Shown: in pieces, positions 55,288-63,708 of the stretch
Layout of the letters: each line of letters starts with the position of its first letter
How positions within the stretch are numbered: the first letter of the stretch is position 1
NCBI RefSeq assembly: GCF_041468085.1
Contig: NZ_CP121017.1
Span: 3,475,676-3,539,675 of the forward strand
Direction of reading: 5' to 3'
Source of the DNA: Tistrella mobilis
GTDB lineage: Bacteria; Pseudomonadota; Alphaproteobacteria; Tistrellales; Tistrellaceae
Length of the DNA: 64,000 bases
Made by a program: the position numbers and the translations under genes
The notes under the pieces: model-generated
What the model saw: only the letters and a program-made list of their open reading frames with translations
Database searches by the model: none
Told to the model about the DNA's origin: nothing

Positions 55288-56246
55288 TGCGGTTTGGACC
55301 CTTGCGGTTTGGCCTGCGGCACGGGTTCGCCGGCGGCAGGATCGGCAGGCCGTGCGGCAGGGTCGAAACGGGCGGTCCCGCTCATGCCCGGCAGCAGATC
55401 GGTGGGCCGGCCCTGGATCGCCGCCAGCACCGGCACGGTCTGCGACACCTGATCGACCCGGGCGCCGATCGCGGTGACCCGCGCCTTGACGGTGCCGCCG
55501 GTCTCGTCGACCGCAAAATCGAACGGCATGTCGGGCATAAGCCAGGCCAGCCAGGTGGAGGGCACGATCAGCCGGATGCGCGGCAGCCCGTCGGAGACGA
55601 TCGCCAGCAGATCGTCGCCGGCGGCGACGCCTTCGGCCGGCTGTGCCAGGCGGCGCACCACCCGGCCGGCATAGGGCGCCTCGATCCGGCAGCGTTCCAC
55701 CGTGGCCGAACTCAGCCGGATGGCGGCCGAGGCCTCGGCCAGCTTCGCCTCGGCCAGCTGCACGTCCAGCACGCCGATCGACTGAAGCTTCGCCAGGCTG
55801 CGGGCATTGTCCAGCGCCGCCTTCGCCCCCGCCGCCTGGGCGCGAGCCTGGGCCAGCTGGGCCTCGTAGAGCGTGCAGTCGAACCGCGCCAGCAGGGCGC
55901 CTTTGGCAAAATCCGCGCCCTCGGTCACCGGCAGATCGACGATCCGTCCGGCGATCTCGGCCGAAATCACCGCCTCTGCCGCCGGCTCCAGCACACCCCG
56001 CGCGGCTTCGGTCGACGCGGCATCCGGCCCGGTCTTCACCGGCCCCGGCACGGGTGCGGCCGACAGGATCGGCGGCAGCTGGCGGGGGGCGGCCGTGCTC
56101 TCCCCCCCACCAGAGGTGCCCCCACCAGAGGACAGGGGCGGCAGCCCGGTCTGTGCCGCCGCAACGGTTGCCATCGTCACCAGAACCGCCGCCACCGCGG
56201 ATCCGGCCATCACCCGACGGGTCCGCATCGCGTTCCGAAGCTGCAT
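55284..56246 (-). CDS. Periplasmic adaptor (RND/HlyD-type membrane-fusion protein)
   Basis: About 320 residues with a signal peptide (MAGSAVAAVLVTMATVAAAQ), a Gly/Ser/Pro-rich linker, a lipoyl domain (GRIVDLPVTEGADFAKGALLARFD), a helical hairpin rich in Ala/Gln (YEAQLAQARAQAAGAKAALDNARSLA), the second lipoyl half (CRIEAPYAGRVVRRLAQPAEGV) and a beta-barrel. It is the first of three coupled adaptor genes. No inner-membrane RND pump or ABC ATPase is adjacent, so its partner is probably the M50-HlyD protein and the TolC lipoprotein of this locus. Confidence 0.85.
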   Translation of the reverse strand: MQLRNAMRTRRVMAGSAVAAVLVTMATVAAAQTGLPPLSSGGGTSGGGESTAAPRQLPPILSAAPVPGPVKTGPDAASTEAARGVLEPAAEAVISAEIAGRIVDLPVTEGADFAKGALLARFDCTLYEAQLAQARAQAAGAKAALDNARSLAKLQSIGVLDVQLAEAKLAEASAAIRLSSATVERCRIEAPYAGRVVRRLAQPAEGVAAGDDLLAIVSDGLPRIRLIVPSTWLAWLMPDMPFDFAVDETGGTVKARVTAIGARVDQVSQTVPVLAAIQGRPTDLLPGMSGTARFDPAARPADPAAGEPVPQAKPQGSKPQ

Positions 56247-56353
56247 TCGCTCAACCGCCCCTGACTGTTATTCCCGCGCCCTGTCTGTCGCGCGGCGCGC
56301 CGGGCCAGCCTACGCCTGTTGGCACAGGCACGCCAAGCCCGCGGCCCTGATGG

Positions 56354-57247
56354 TCACTTCGCGGCCGCGGCCCTGCGGCCGGCCATATGGGTCAGATAGG
56401 CGACGATATGGTCGATGTCGGCATCGCTCAACTCGTCGGGAGAGAAGGCCGGCATCACCGATCCGGGCCAGCTGCGCACCGATTTCGTGTTGCGGATCAG
56501 CTGTTTCAGCGCCGCCGGCTGGAAGTATTCGGTCGGGTTCATCGGCAGGTTCAGATCGGGCCCGAGTTCAGCCGGCCCGGCGCCGTTCATCTTGTGGCAG
56601 GCCGCACACTGCACCGCGAAGACCTGCTCGCCCTTCCGTTCGGGCGCATCGGCCGGCAGCGTGGCCGCTACCTGCATCGCCGGGAACCGGTCCAGCAGCG
56701 GCACGGTGGCGGTGAAGCTCGCCACCTGATAGGGCCATTGTTCCTGGGTCACCCCGCTTGCCGCGGCATTGGTCCACACCACATAGAACGGCCCCGGATC
56801 GGCATCCTTGTCGGGAAGCGTCGGCCAATCGCCATCAGCCGTGGCGCCCTCGGCCGGGGCCAGCGCCAGCCAGGCCCGGGCGCGGTCGGGTCGGGTCTCC
56901 AGCACCAGCGCCGCCGGCAGCTGGGCCACGAAACCGTCCAGCGCCGCCACCTCCAGATGATCATCGGGCGCCAGACCGTGATCCGCCAGGATCGGCGCCA
57001 GCGGCACCGCCTTGTAGCGCATCGGCCGGTGATAGGAGACATCGTCCGGCACATCGATCACGGCCAGATCCGGCCGCTTCAGCAGGGCCTCACGATCCAG
57101 CGAAAACGCGCGCCCCTCGATCGTGAAGCTCACCGCCGGCACATCGGCGGCACTCAGCCTGGCCGCCACCGGCGGCAGGGTCACCAGAGCCAGCGCCAGC
57201 GCCATCGCCGCGACACCCGCCCGCACGCGTCTCGTCACATGTGCCAT
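56354..57247 (-). CDS. Periplasmic cytochrome c with an N-terminal molybdopterin-oxidoreductase-like domain
   Basis: About 297 residues with a signal peptide. The N-terminal 150 mature residues (SFTIEGRAFSLDREALLKRPD, YKAVPLAPILADHGL, FVAQLPAALVL) resemble the SUOX/YedY-type fold but lack obvious cofactor-binding residues. The C-terminal part is a class I cytochrome c with CAACH and a likely distal Met in SVMPAF. Start ATG 57247 gives the best signal peptide; 57259 and 57271 are in frame. It ends 107 bases upstream of the adaptor operon on the same strand; co-transcription is possible but no functional link is evident. Confidence 0.8.
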   Translation of the reverse strand: MAHVTRRVRAGVAAMALALALVTLPPVAARLSAADVPAVSFTIEGRAFSLDREALLKRPDLAVIDVPDDVSYHRPMRYKAVPLAPILADHGLAPDDHLEVAALDGFVAQLPAALVLETRPDRARAWLALAPAEGATADGDWPTLPDKDADPGPFYVVWTNAAASGVTQEQWPYQVASFTATVPLLDRFPAMQVAATLPADAPERKGEQVFAVQCAACHKMNGAGPAELGPDLNLPMNPTEYFQPAALKQLIRNTKSVRSWPGSVMPAFSPDELSDADIDHIVAYLTHMAGRRAAAAK

Positions 57248-57510
57248 CACATCACCCATCACATCCCCCACCCATCACATCCCATTTCCGGCCGTCGTCA
57301 TCCCTTGCGACCGGTTGGGATGCAGTATGCACCAGTCCGGCATCGTCGGCGCGTGGATTGAAGATCCTGCGTAAACACCGGTGGATGCCGGTCCGGTGCC
57401 GGATCATGGACCCTTGCGGACGAAGCGCTGTACCTGGCCGCCGATCCCCGGCAAGCTTGGCGGACCATCTTTCTCCGCACTGCGGACCCTGCGCCAGATC
57501 GGTTCCGACA

Positions 57511-58446
57511 ATGACCACGACCCCCACCCCGCCCGCCGGCCCGGAGCCGGTCGGAACGCAGTCGCTCGCGGCCTCCAACCCGTCGCTCGACCGCCTGAAG
57601 GGCATCGGCCTGATGATCGTGGCGGTGGGCCAGTTCGTGGCCATGGACACCATCGCCAAGCTGCTCTCGGAAACCCAGCCGGTGCCGCAGCTGGTCTGGG
57701 CACGCTATGGCTTCCATCTGCTGTGGATGCTGCCGCTGATCCCGGTCTTCGGGCTCAGGCGGATGATCTCCACCCGCGTGCCCGGCCGTCAGCTCGCCCG
57801 CTCGGCCCTGCTGATCTCGTCCACCGTCTTCGCCTATCTGGCGGTGCACCGCCTGCCGCTCACCCAGCTCTATGCGGTGAATTTCACGGCACCGCTGATG
57901 GTCACCCTGATGTCGGGGCCGCTCCTGGGCGAAGCGATCGGCCCGAAGCGCTGGGCGGCGGTGCTGCTCGGTCTCGGCGGCGCGCTCATCGCCGTGCGCC
58001 CGGATCCGGGCAATCTCGACCCCGGCATCGTTTACGCCTTCGCCATGGCGCTCAGCTTCGCGGTCTATCAGATCATCACCCGCCAGATCTCGCCCTATGA
58101 CGGGCCGCTGGTCGGGCTGTTCTATGCCGCCCTGTTCGGCTTCACGCTCACCTCGATCGCGGTGCCGTTCTACTGGGCGCCGGTCGATGCCCGCACCTGG
58201 GTGATGATGGCACTGCTCGGCCTGTTCGGCGCGCTGGGGCATCTGGCGCTCATTTCGGCGCTCCGCCTGGCTCCCGCCTCACTGATCTCGCCCTTCAGCT
58301 ACACCCAGCTGATCTGGGCGACCGCGGTCGGCTTCGTGATCTTCGGCCATCTGCCCGATCAGTGGACGCTGACCGGGGCCGCGATCGTGGTCGCGGCCGG
58401 GCTCTATCTCGCTTTCGGGGAACGGCTCAGGCTCCGCCGGCGTTGA
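57511..58446 (+). CDS. EamA/DMT-family transporter
   Basis: About 311 residues with ten predicted helices in two EamA halves (first half around MIVAVGQFVAMDTIAKLLSE, second from about GIVYAFAMALSFAVYQIITRQ). The second half shows ALRLAPASLISPFSYTQLIWA, typical of drug/metabolite exporters such as RhaT-like and YdcZ-like carriers. ATG 57511 is preferred because the upstream frame is His/Pro-rich and not membrane-like. It is separated by 33 bases from the M20 hydrolase gene, so an amino-acid or peptide-derivative substrate is conceivable. Confidence 0.88.
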   Translation: MTTTPTPPAGPEPVGTQSLAASNPSLDRLKGIGLMIVAVGQFVAMDTIAKLLSETQPVPQLVWARYGFHLLWMLPLIPVFGLRRMISTRVPGRQLARSALLISSTVFAYLAVHRLPLTQLYAVNFTAPLMVTLMSGPLLGEAIGPKRWAAVLLGLGGALIAVRPDPGNLDPGIVYAFAMALSFAVYQIITRQISPYDGPLVGLFYAALFGFTLTSIAVPFYWAPVDARTWVMMALLGLFGALGHLALISALRLAPASLISPFSYTQLIWATAVGFVIFGHLPDQWTLTGAAIVVAAGLYLAFGERLRLRRR

Positions 58447-58479
58447 AGGGGCAGGCCATCTTTAAGGAGCCCCCCAGCC

Positions 58480-59760
58480 GTGAGCGCGCCCGCCAGCCCC
58501 AACACAGATACCGATACCGACGCCGCCCGCCTCGCCGACATCGTCGACCGCAATCACGAGACCGCGGTCGATTTCCTTTCCGAACTGGTCCGCACCCCCT
58601 CCGACGCGCCGCCCGGCGACTGCACCGCCATCGCCGAGGTCACCGCCGGCTGGCTGGAAACGTTGGGTTTCCAGGTGGAGCGGCTGCATGTGCCCGAAGC
58701 CGCCTTCGGGGCGGCCGGTATCGCCGCCGCCCCCAATCTGATCGTGCGCGAGGAATTCGGCCCCGGCCCCGTCATCGTCCTGGCGGCCCATGGCGACGTA
58801 CCGCCGCCCGGCCATGACTGGTCGGTCGAACCCTATGCCGCGGTGGTGCGTGACGGGCGGATGTACGGCCGCGGCACCGCCGTCGCCAAATCCGACATCG
58901 TCGCCTATGCCCTGGCGCTTCGGGCGATCAAACAGGCCGGCCTCCGGCCCGGCGGTACGATCGAACTGCATGTCACCTGGGACGAGGAAAGCGGCGGCGA
59001 AGTCGGCCCGATGCTGATCCTGGAGCGGCGGGAAAGCCGGCCCGATTTTGCGATCTGCTCGGGCACCTCTCATGCCGTCGGCACCCGGCAGAACGGCTGT
59101 CTGCATCTGGAGGTGACGGTGGAGGGCCGCTCCGCCCATGCCGCCCGGCCCGAGAGCGGCGCAGATGCGATCGAGGCGGCGCTGCGGATCATGCAGGCGG
59201 TCTACGAGTTGCGCGACCGGCTCGCCGCCGACGGCGGTCCGCCGCTGGTGATCGGCAGCCTTGCCGCCGGCACCAACCCCAACATGGTCGCCGACCGCGC
59301 CCGCTTCGTGATCGACCGCCGCATCACCCCCGATGAAGATCCCGAAGCGGTGGAGGCCGAGCTGATCCGCCTGGTCGAACGGACCGGCGCCGGGGCCGGT
59401 GCGCTCAAGACCCACTGCACGCGCCTGCTGCTCGCCCGCCCCCTCACCCCCGTGGGCGAGGTCGCCCGGCTGTCGGCCGCGATCCGCCGCGCCGCCGCTC
59501 AGGAGCTGGGGGAAGAGATCGGCGAGGCCACCTCCCCGCTCTATTCCGATGCCCGCCACTACGCCGCGGCCGGCATCCCGACCGTCACCTATAGCGCCGG
59601 CCCCCGCGACCAGCACGGCGCCCATGGCCACCGCGCGGACGAGCGCATCGACCTCGACGACCTGCGCCGCGCCACCCGCATCATCGCTGCTGCCCTGGTC
59701 GAACTGCTGTCGGCGGACCCGGCAACGAATGAGAGCAACCCGGCCCGGGCATGGCCATGA
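58480..59760 (+). CDS. M20-family metallohydrolase (ArgE/DapE-like)
   Basis: About 426 residues of the di-zinc amidohydrolase family that removes acyl groups or cleaves small peptides. First metal motif AAHGDVPPPG; catalytic DEESGG; dimer-interface domain from about HLEVTVEGRSAHAA; final histidine region GAHGHRADE. The bridging-Asp motif, usually GRGxxDxKGG, reads GRGTAVAKSD, so Asp is replaced by Val and the next Asp lies further on. Start GTG 58480, with AAGGAG upstream. Probably co-transcribed with the EamA transporter. Confidence 0.88.
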   Translation: MSAPASPNTDTDTDAARLADIVDRNHETAVDFLSELVRTPSDAPPGDCTAIAEVTAGWLETLGFQVERLHVPEAAFGAAGIAAAPNLIVREEFGPGPVIVLAAHGDVPPPGHDWSVEPYAAVVRDGRMYGRGTAVAKSDIVAYALALRAIKQAGLRPGGTIELHVTWDEESGGEVGPMLILERRESRPDFAICSGTSHAVGTRQNGCLHLEVTVEGRSAHAARPESGADAIEAALRIMQAVYELRDRLAADGGPPLVIGSLAAGTNPNMVADRARFVIDRRITPDEDPEAVEAELIRLVERTGAGAGALKTHCTRLLLARPLTPVGEVARLSAAIRRAAAQELGEEIGEATSPLYSDARHYAAAGIPTVTYSAGPRDQHGAHGHRADERIDLDDLRRATRIIAAALVELLSADPATNESNPARAWP

Positions 59761-59782
59761 CAGAAGATCTGCTATAAATGTC

Positions 59783-59808
59783 GACCATGTGACAGGGAGT
59801 CATGTCTC
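59783..59808 (+). promoter_or_regulatory. LysR-type box upstream of the lysR gene
   Basis: Contains CATGTGACAGGGAGTCATG with the T-N11-A core TGACAGGGAGTCA. A near copy (TGTCAGCGAGTCA) lies upstream of mesX at 60784-60800. The GGGAG of this box is also the likely ribosome-binding site of the regulator gene, so binding could repress its own synthesis. Confidence 0.55.
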
Positions 59809-60681
59809 ATGATCGATATCCAGCCTCTGACCATCCTGCGCGAGATCGACCGGACAGGCAGCCTGACCCTTGCCGCCGACCGTTTGAATCTGACCCAATC
59901 GGCGGTCAGCCATGCGATCCGGCGGTTCGAGGAGCGGCATGGCGTCAAGCTCTGGGAGCGCGAGGGGCACAAACTTCGCCTCACACAGACGGGAGACTAT
60001 CTTCTGGGGCTGGCGCTGCGGGTGCTGCCGCAGCTTGAACACGGCGCGACGGTGCTCGAAGACTATGCGCGCGGACGACGCGGCGCGATCCGTGTGGGGA
60101 TGGAATGCCACCCCTGCCAGGACTGGCTGATGCGGGTGGTGGACCCGTTTCTGGCGGAATGGCCGGATGTCGAACTGGATGTGACCACGGCCTTCCAGTT
60201 CGGCGGGCTTGCCGCGCTCCTGGGCCATGAGATCGACATTCTCGTCACCCCCGATCCCGTTGAGCGTCCCGGGCTCGAATACACCCCCGTTTTCGACTAC
60301 GAACTGGTCCTGGCGGTGGCCGAGACACATCCTCTGGCACGGAAACAGCGGGTCGATCCCGAAGATCTGGCAGGCGAGACCCTGATCACCTACCCCGTCT
60401 CGCGCGAGAGGCTGGACATCTACACCCGCTTTCTTATCCCCGCTCACGCCCTGCCGCGCCGCCATCGCACGGTGGAGACGACCGATCTGATGCTCAGGCT
60501 GGTGGCATCGGGCCGCGCCGTCAGCGCGACACCCGACTGGCTTCTGCGCGAGGCCAACGGCGTCACAGGCGTGCAGCTCGGCGAGGGCATCGCGAAGTCG
60601 ATCCATCTGGGCCAACGCAGCGGCACGACGGCCGGTTATCTGGACGGGTTCATTCATCTGGCCAGGCGCGTGCGGATCTGA
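59809..60681 (+). CDS. LysR-family regulator of the mesX-mesD methionine synthase genes
   Basis: About 290 residues. Helix-turn-helix at residues about 15-40 (GSLTLAADRLNLTQSAVSHAIRRFE), effector-binding domain after about 90. The C-terminal domain pattern (IRVGMECHPCQDWLMRVVDPFL) is that of MetR-like regulators, which sense homocysteine. It precedes mesX and mesD in the same orientation, and related T-N11-A boxes occur upstream of itself and mesX. Activation of methionine synthesis is therefore the likely role. Confidence 0.88.
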   Translation: MIDIQPLTILREIDRTGSLTLAADRLNLTQSAVSHAIRRFEERHGVKLWEREGHKLRLTQTGDYLLGLALRVLPQLEHGATVLEDYARGRRGAIRVGMECHPCQDWLMRVVDPFLAEWPDVELDVTTAFQFGGLAALLGHEIDILVTPDPVERPGLEYTPVFDYELVLAVAETHPLARKQRVDPEDLAGETLITYPVSRERLDIYTRFLIPAHALPRRHRTVETTDLMLRLVASGRAVSATPDWLLREANGVTGVQLGEGIAKSIHLGQRSGTTAGYLDGFIHLARRVRI

Positions 60682-60916
60682 CGCGCGCCCCATCCTCGGC
60701 GGAGGCTTCCGTTTCGTCCCGGACGCATGCGTTTGACGGGCACGTTTCGCGGACAGGACGATTCCGGATGCGGATCGCGTCGACATGTCAGCGAGTCATG
60801 GATCTCTGAAATATCATCATTTTTCTTCATGTTCTGGCTCGGGCATACAACAGATGTTGCCCAACCCGCCAATACAGGTCGGGGCTTGGCCTCTGAAGCC
60901 GGGAGAGCAGATCGCG
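60682..60916 (+). promoter_or_regulatory. mesX upstream region with a LysR-type box
   Basis: The box CATGTCAGCGAGTCATG (60784-60800) carries the T-N11-A core TGTCAGCGAGTCA and matches the lysR upstream box at 11 of 13 core positions. It sits about 115-130 bases before the mesX start. A TGAA and a TTCA half-site flank an AT-rich stretch at about 60807-60829. No SAM-II riboswitch pattern was recognised. Confidence 0.5.
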
Positions 60917-61894
60917 ATGACCAGAGACTTCACCTTCACGATCAAGAGCATTCGGTTCGACGAAGACTACATGCCAGCCGACAGCACCCGGCTCACCACC
61001 AATTTCGCGAACCTTGCGCGCGGGAAGAGCCGGCAGCAGAACCTGCGCAACGCGCTGAGGATGATCGACAACCGCTTCAACGCCCTCACCCAATGGGACA
61101 ATCCCGAGGGCGATCGCTACGGCGTTGAGCTGGATATCGTCTCGGTCGATCTGGATATCGACGGCTCGGGCAAAGCCTTTCCGGCCATCGAGATGCTGAA
61201 GACGACGATCCTCGACCGCAAAACCGGCGCGCGGATCGACGGGATCGTCGGCAACAACTTCTCTTCCTATGTGCGGGACTACGACTTCAACGTCCGGTTG
61301 CCGGAATACAACAAGGGTCGCGCCGGCTTCGGCATTCCGGACGACTTCGGCGACCTGCACGGCAAGCTGTTCCAGAGCTTCGTCATCTCAGACACCTACC
61401 GGGCGCATTTCCGTAAACCGCCGGTGATCTGCCTGAGCGTCTCCCACGACAAGATCTATCGGCGGACAGCGAATCAGCACCCCGTTCTTGGCTTTGAATA
61501 CCAGCCGAACGACCCCTCCCTGACCGAGCAATATTTCCGGAAGATGGGACTTCAGGTCCGCTACTTCATGCCCCGGGGCAGCATGGCACCGCTGGCATTC
61601 TACTTTTCTGGAGATCTTCTCAATAATTACACCGATCTGGAGCTGATCGGCACTATCTCTACGATGGAGACCTTCCAACGGATCTACCGACCCGAGATCT
61701 ACAATGCCAATTCCGCCGCCGGTGCGGTCTATCGGCCCAGCCTTGAGCATCAGGATCATTCGCTGACCCGGATCGTCTACGACCGCGAAGAACGAAGCCG
61801 ACTGGCCACCCAGCAGGGCAGATTCGCCGAAGACCACTTCATCAAGCCGCATCGGGCCGTTCTGGACGCATGGTCCGCCCGCTTCGCCGCCTGA
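60917..61894 (+). CDS. mesX: MesX (DUF1852), partner of folate-independent methionine synthase MesD
   Basis: About 325 residues of the DUF1852 family. It begins FTFTIKSIRFDEDYMPADSTRLTTNFANLARG, the family's conserved opening, and contains EMLKTTILDRKTGARIDGIVGNNFSSYVRDYDF and the ETFQRIYRPEIYNANSAAGAVYRP region. ATG 60917 has GGGAGAG upstream; the upstream extension of 44 residues lacks family similarity. DUF1852 proteins are encoded beside short MetE-like proteins and have been reported as required for the activity of the MesD type. The neighbour at 61941 is that protein. Confidence 0.88.
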   Translation: MTRDFTFTIKSIRFDEDYMPADSTRLTTNFANLARGKSRQQNLRNALRMIDNRFNALTQWDNPEGDRYGVELDIVSVDLDIDGSGKAFPAIEMLKTTILDRKTGARIDGIVGNNFSSYVRDYDFNVRLPEYNKGRAGFGIPDDFGDLHGKLFQSFVISDTYRAHFRKPPVICLSVSHDKIYRRTANQHPVLGFEYQPNDPSLTEQYFRKMGLQVRYFMPRGSMAPLAFYFSGDLLNNYTDLELIGTISTMETFQRIYRPEIYNANSAAGAVYRPSLEHQDHSLTRIVYDREERSRLATQQGRFAEDHFIKPHRAVLDAWSARFAA

Positions 61895-61940
61895 CCCGCC
61901 CCCAAGACATACAAGCCCCAACACATACAAGGCTAACTCA

Positions 61941-62978
61941 ATGACCAGGCTCCTCCCCACATCGACCGCCGGCAGTCTCCCCAAACCCTCCTGGCTGGCC
62001 GAGCCCGAAAAGCTCTGGTCGCCCTGGAAGCTGCAGGGCGCGGACCTTATCGAGGGGAAACAGGACGCTCTGCGCGCGACCCTGTCCGAGCAGGAGCGTG
62101 CGGGGATTGATATCGTCTCCGACGGTGAACAGACGCGTCAGCATTTCGTCACCACCTTCATCGAGCATCTGACCGGCGTCGATTTTGAAAAGCGCGAGAC
62201 CGTGAAGATCCGCGACCGCTACGATGCGAGCGTGCCCACCGTCGTGGGGGCGGTGTCCCGCGACAGGCCGGTCTTCGTCGAGGATGCCAGGTTCCTGCGC
62301 GCACAGACCGCCAGCCCGATCAAATGGGCGCTGCCGGGGCCGATGACGATGATCGACACGCTCTACGACGCCCACTATCGGAGCCGCGAGAAACTCGCCT
62401 GGGAATTCGCCACGATCCTCAATCAGGAAGCCCGCGAGCTTGAAGCCGCCGGGGTCGATATCATCCAGTTCGACGAACCCGCCTTCAACGTGTTCTTCGA
62501 TGAAGTGAACGATTGGGGCGTCGCCACCCTCGAACGTGCGATCGAGGGGCTGACATGCGAGACGGCCGTCCATATCTGCTACGGCTATGGCATCAAGGCG
62601 AATATCGACTGGAAGAAGACCCTCGGATCGGAATGGCGCCAGTACGAGCGAACCTTCCCCAGGCTTCAGGCCTCCAATATCGACCTGGTTTCGCTGGAAT
62701 GCCACAACTCGCATGTTCCGATGGACCTGATCGAGCTCCTCCGTGGCAAGAAGGTGATGGTCGGGGCCATCGACGTGGCGACCAATACCATTGAAACCCC
62801 TGAGGACGTGGCCGAGACCCTGCGAAAGGCGCTTCGGTTCGTGGATGCGGACAAGCTTTATCCCTGCACCAATTGCGGCATGGCCCCGCTCTCCCGCGAT
62901 GTCGCTCGCGGCAAGCTCAGGGCACTCGGCGCAGGCGCGGAGATTGTCCGGCAGGAACTCTCTGCCTCCCCGGCTTAA
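61941..62978 (+). CDS. mesD: MesD, core methionine synthase (MetE C-terminal-like)
   Basis: About 345 residues, only the catalytic half of cobalamin-independent MetE; the folate-binding N-terminal half is absent. Zinc-site pattern: His/Cys in AVHICYG, Glu in LVSLECHNSH and Cys in CTNCGMAPLSR; the entry TSTAGSLPKPSWL is family-typical. The MesD group makes methionine from homocysteine without folate; the natural methyl donor is not certain. ATG 61941 follows a 46-base gap from mesX that has a repeated CATACAAG. Coupled with the MetR-like regulator upstream. Confidence 0.88.
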   Translation: MTRLLPTSTAGSLPKPSWLAEPEKLWSPWKLQGADLIEGKQDALRATLSEQERAGIDIVSDGEQTRQHFVTTFIEHLTGVDFEKRETVKIRDRYDASVPTVVGAVSRDRPVFVEDARFLRAQTASPIKWALPGPMTMIDTLYDAHYRSREKLAWEFATILNQEARELEAAGVDIIQFDEPAFNVFFDEVNDWGVATLERAIEGLTCETAVHICYGYGIKANIDWKKTLGSEWRQYERTFPRLQASNIDLVSLECHNSHVPMDLIELLRGKKVMVGAIDVATNTIETPEDVAETLRKALRFVDADKLYPCTNCGMAPLSRDVARGKLRALGAGAEIVRQELSASPA

Positions 62979-63027
62979 GTAAATGCGAACAAGGATGACC
63001 TGTTCCTGCCCCCGGGATCTCCCCGGG

Positions 63028-63708
63028 TTAGTCGGCCTTCTCCCGCGGCAACAGCGTCGCCGCCACAGCCGCCGCGGCGAGGGCCGGCAGGATCCAGGCG
63101 TCGGGCCAGTCCATGGCGATCTGGGTGAGGGTCGAGAGCAGGCACCAGAGCAGCGGCACCGGCAGGAGCAGCAGGCGCAGGCGGAGCGGTTTCAAGGCCA
63201 GCAGGCCCAGGGTGAAGAGCGCGGTGGCATCCGGGGTCACCCCCACCAGTTCGGCCGAGAGCCAGGGCCGGCCCGAAAGCGGGGCGGCGAGCGGCAGCAG
63301 GATCACGGCCGCGGCCATGACCAGCAGGCCGGCATCGCGGGCGGCGGGCGGGACACGGACATCCGGGGGCTGTTCCGGCTCGGCGAAGGCCGTCGCCAGC
63401 AGCAGAACGCCCTGCAGCATGAAGCCGGCGGCCGGCCAGACCGCCGCCCAGTTGATCTCGCCATAGCGCTGATAAAGGAAATCGGTGCCGATCCACACCC
63501 ACACCACCGCCAGGATCGGCAGGGCGATGCGCATCATCCGCGGCTCCACCCCGCCACGGCGCAGGATCAGCCAGGGGATCACCAGCATGGCGATGACGGC
63601 CGGGATCTGCAGCGGCCAGATCGCCTCGTGATAGCGGATGAACAGGCGCTGATAGGTCTCGGGGGCAAACAGCAGGAAGTCGTTCAGGGTGTAGCCGGTC
63701 CAGGGCAT
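63028..63708 (-). CDS. DUF6064 family membrane protein
   Basis: About 226 residues with about seven hydrophobic segments. The opening MPWTGYTLNDFLLFAPETYQRLFIRYHE is characteristic of DUF6064. Start ATG 63708 overlaps the stop of the aldo/keto reductase (ATGA), and the upstream frame is not membrane-like. Function unknown. The short gap to mesD (62979-63027) contains a small CCCGGG-type palindrome and no gene. Confidence 0.82.
   Translation of the reverse strand: MPWTGYTLNDFLLFAPETYQRLFIRYHEAIWPLQIPAVIAMLVIPWLILRRGGVEPRMMRIALPILAVVWVWIGTDFLYQRYGEINWAAVWPAAGFMLQGVLLLATAFAEPEQPPDVRVPPAARDAGLLVMAAAVILLPLAAPLSGRPWLSAELVGVTPDATALFTLGLLALKPLRLRLLLLPVPLLWCLLSTLTQIAMDWPDAWILPALAAAAVAATLLPREKAD

Noticed and set aside
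51466..55452. A 1,328-codon plus-strand frame
   Set aside because: Antisense to the M50-HlyD and GAF-HlyD genes, which have clear catalytic and structural motifs.
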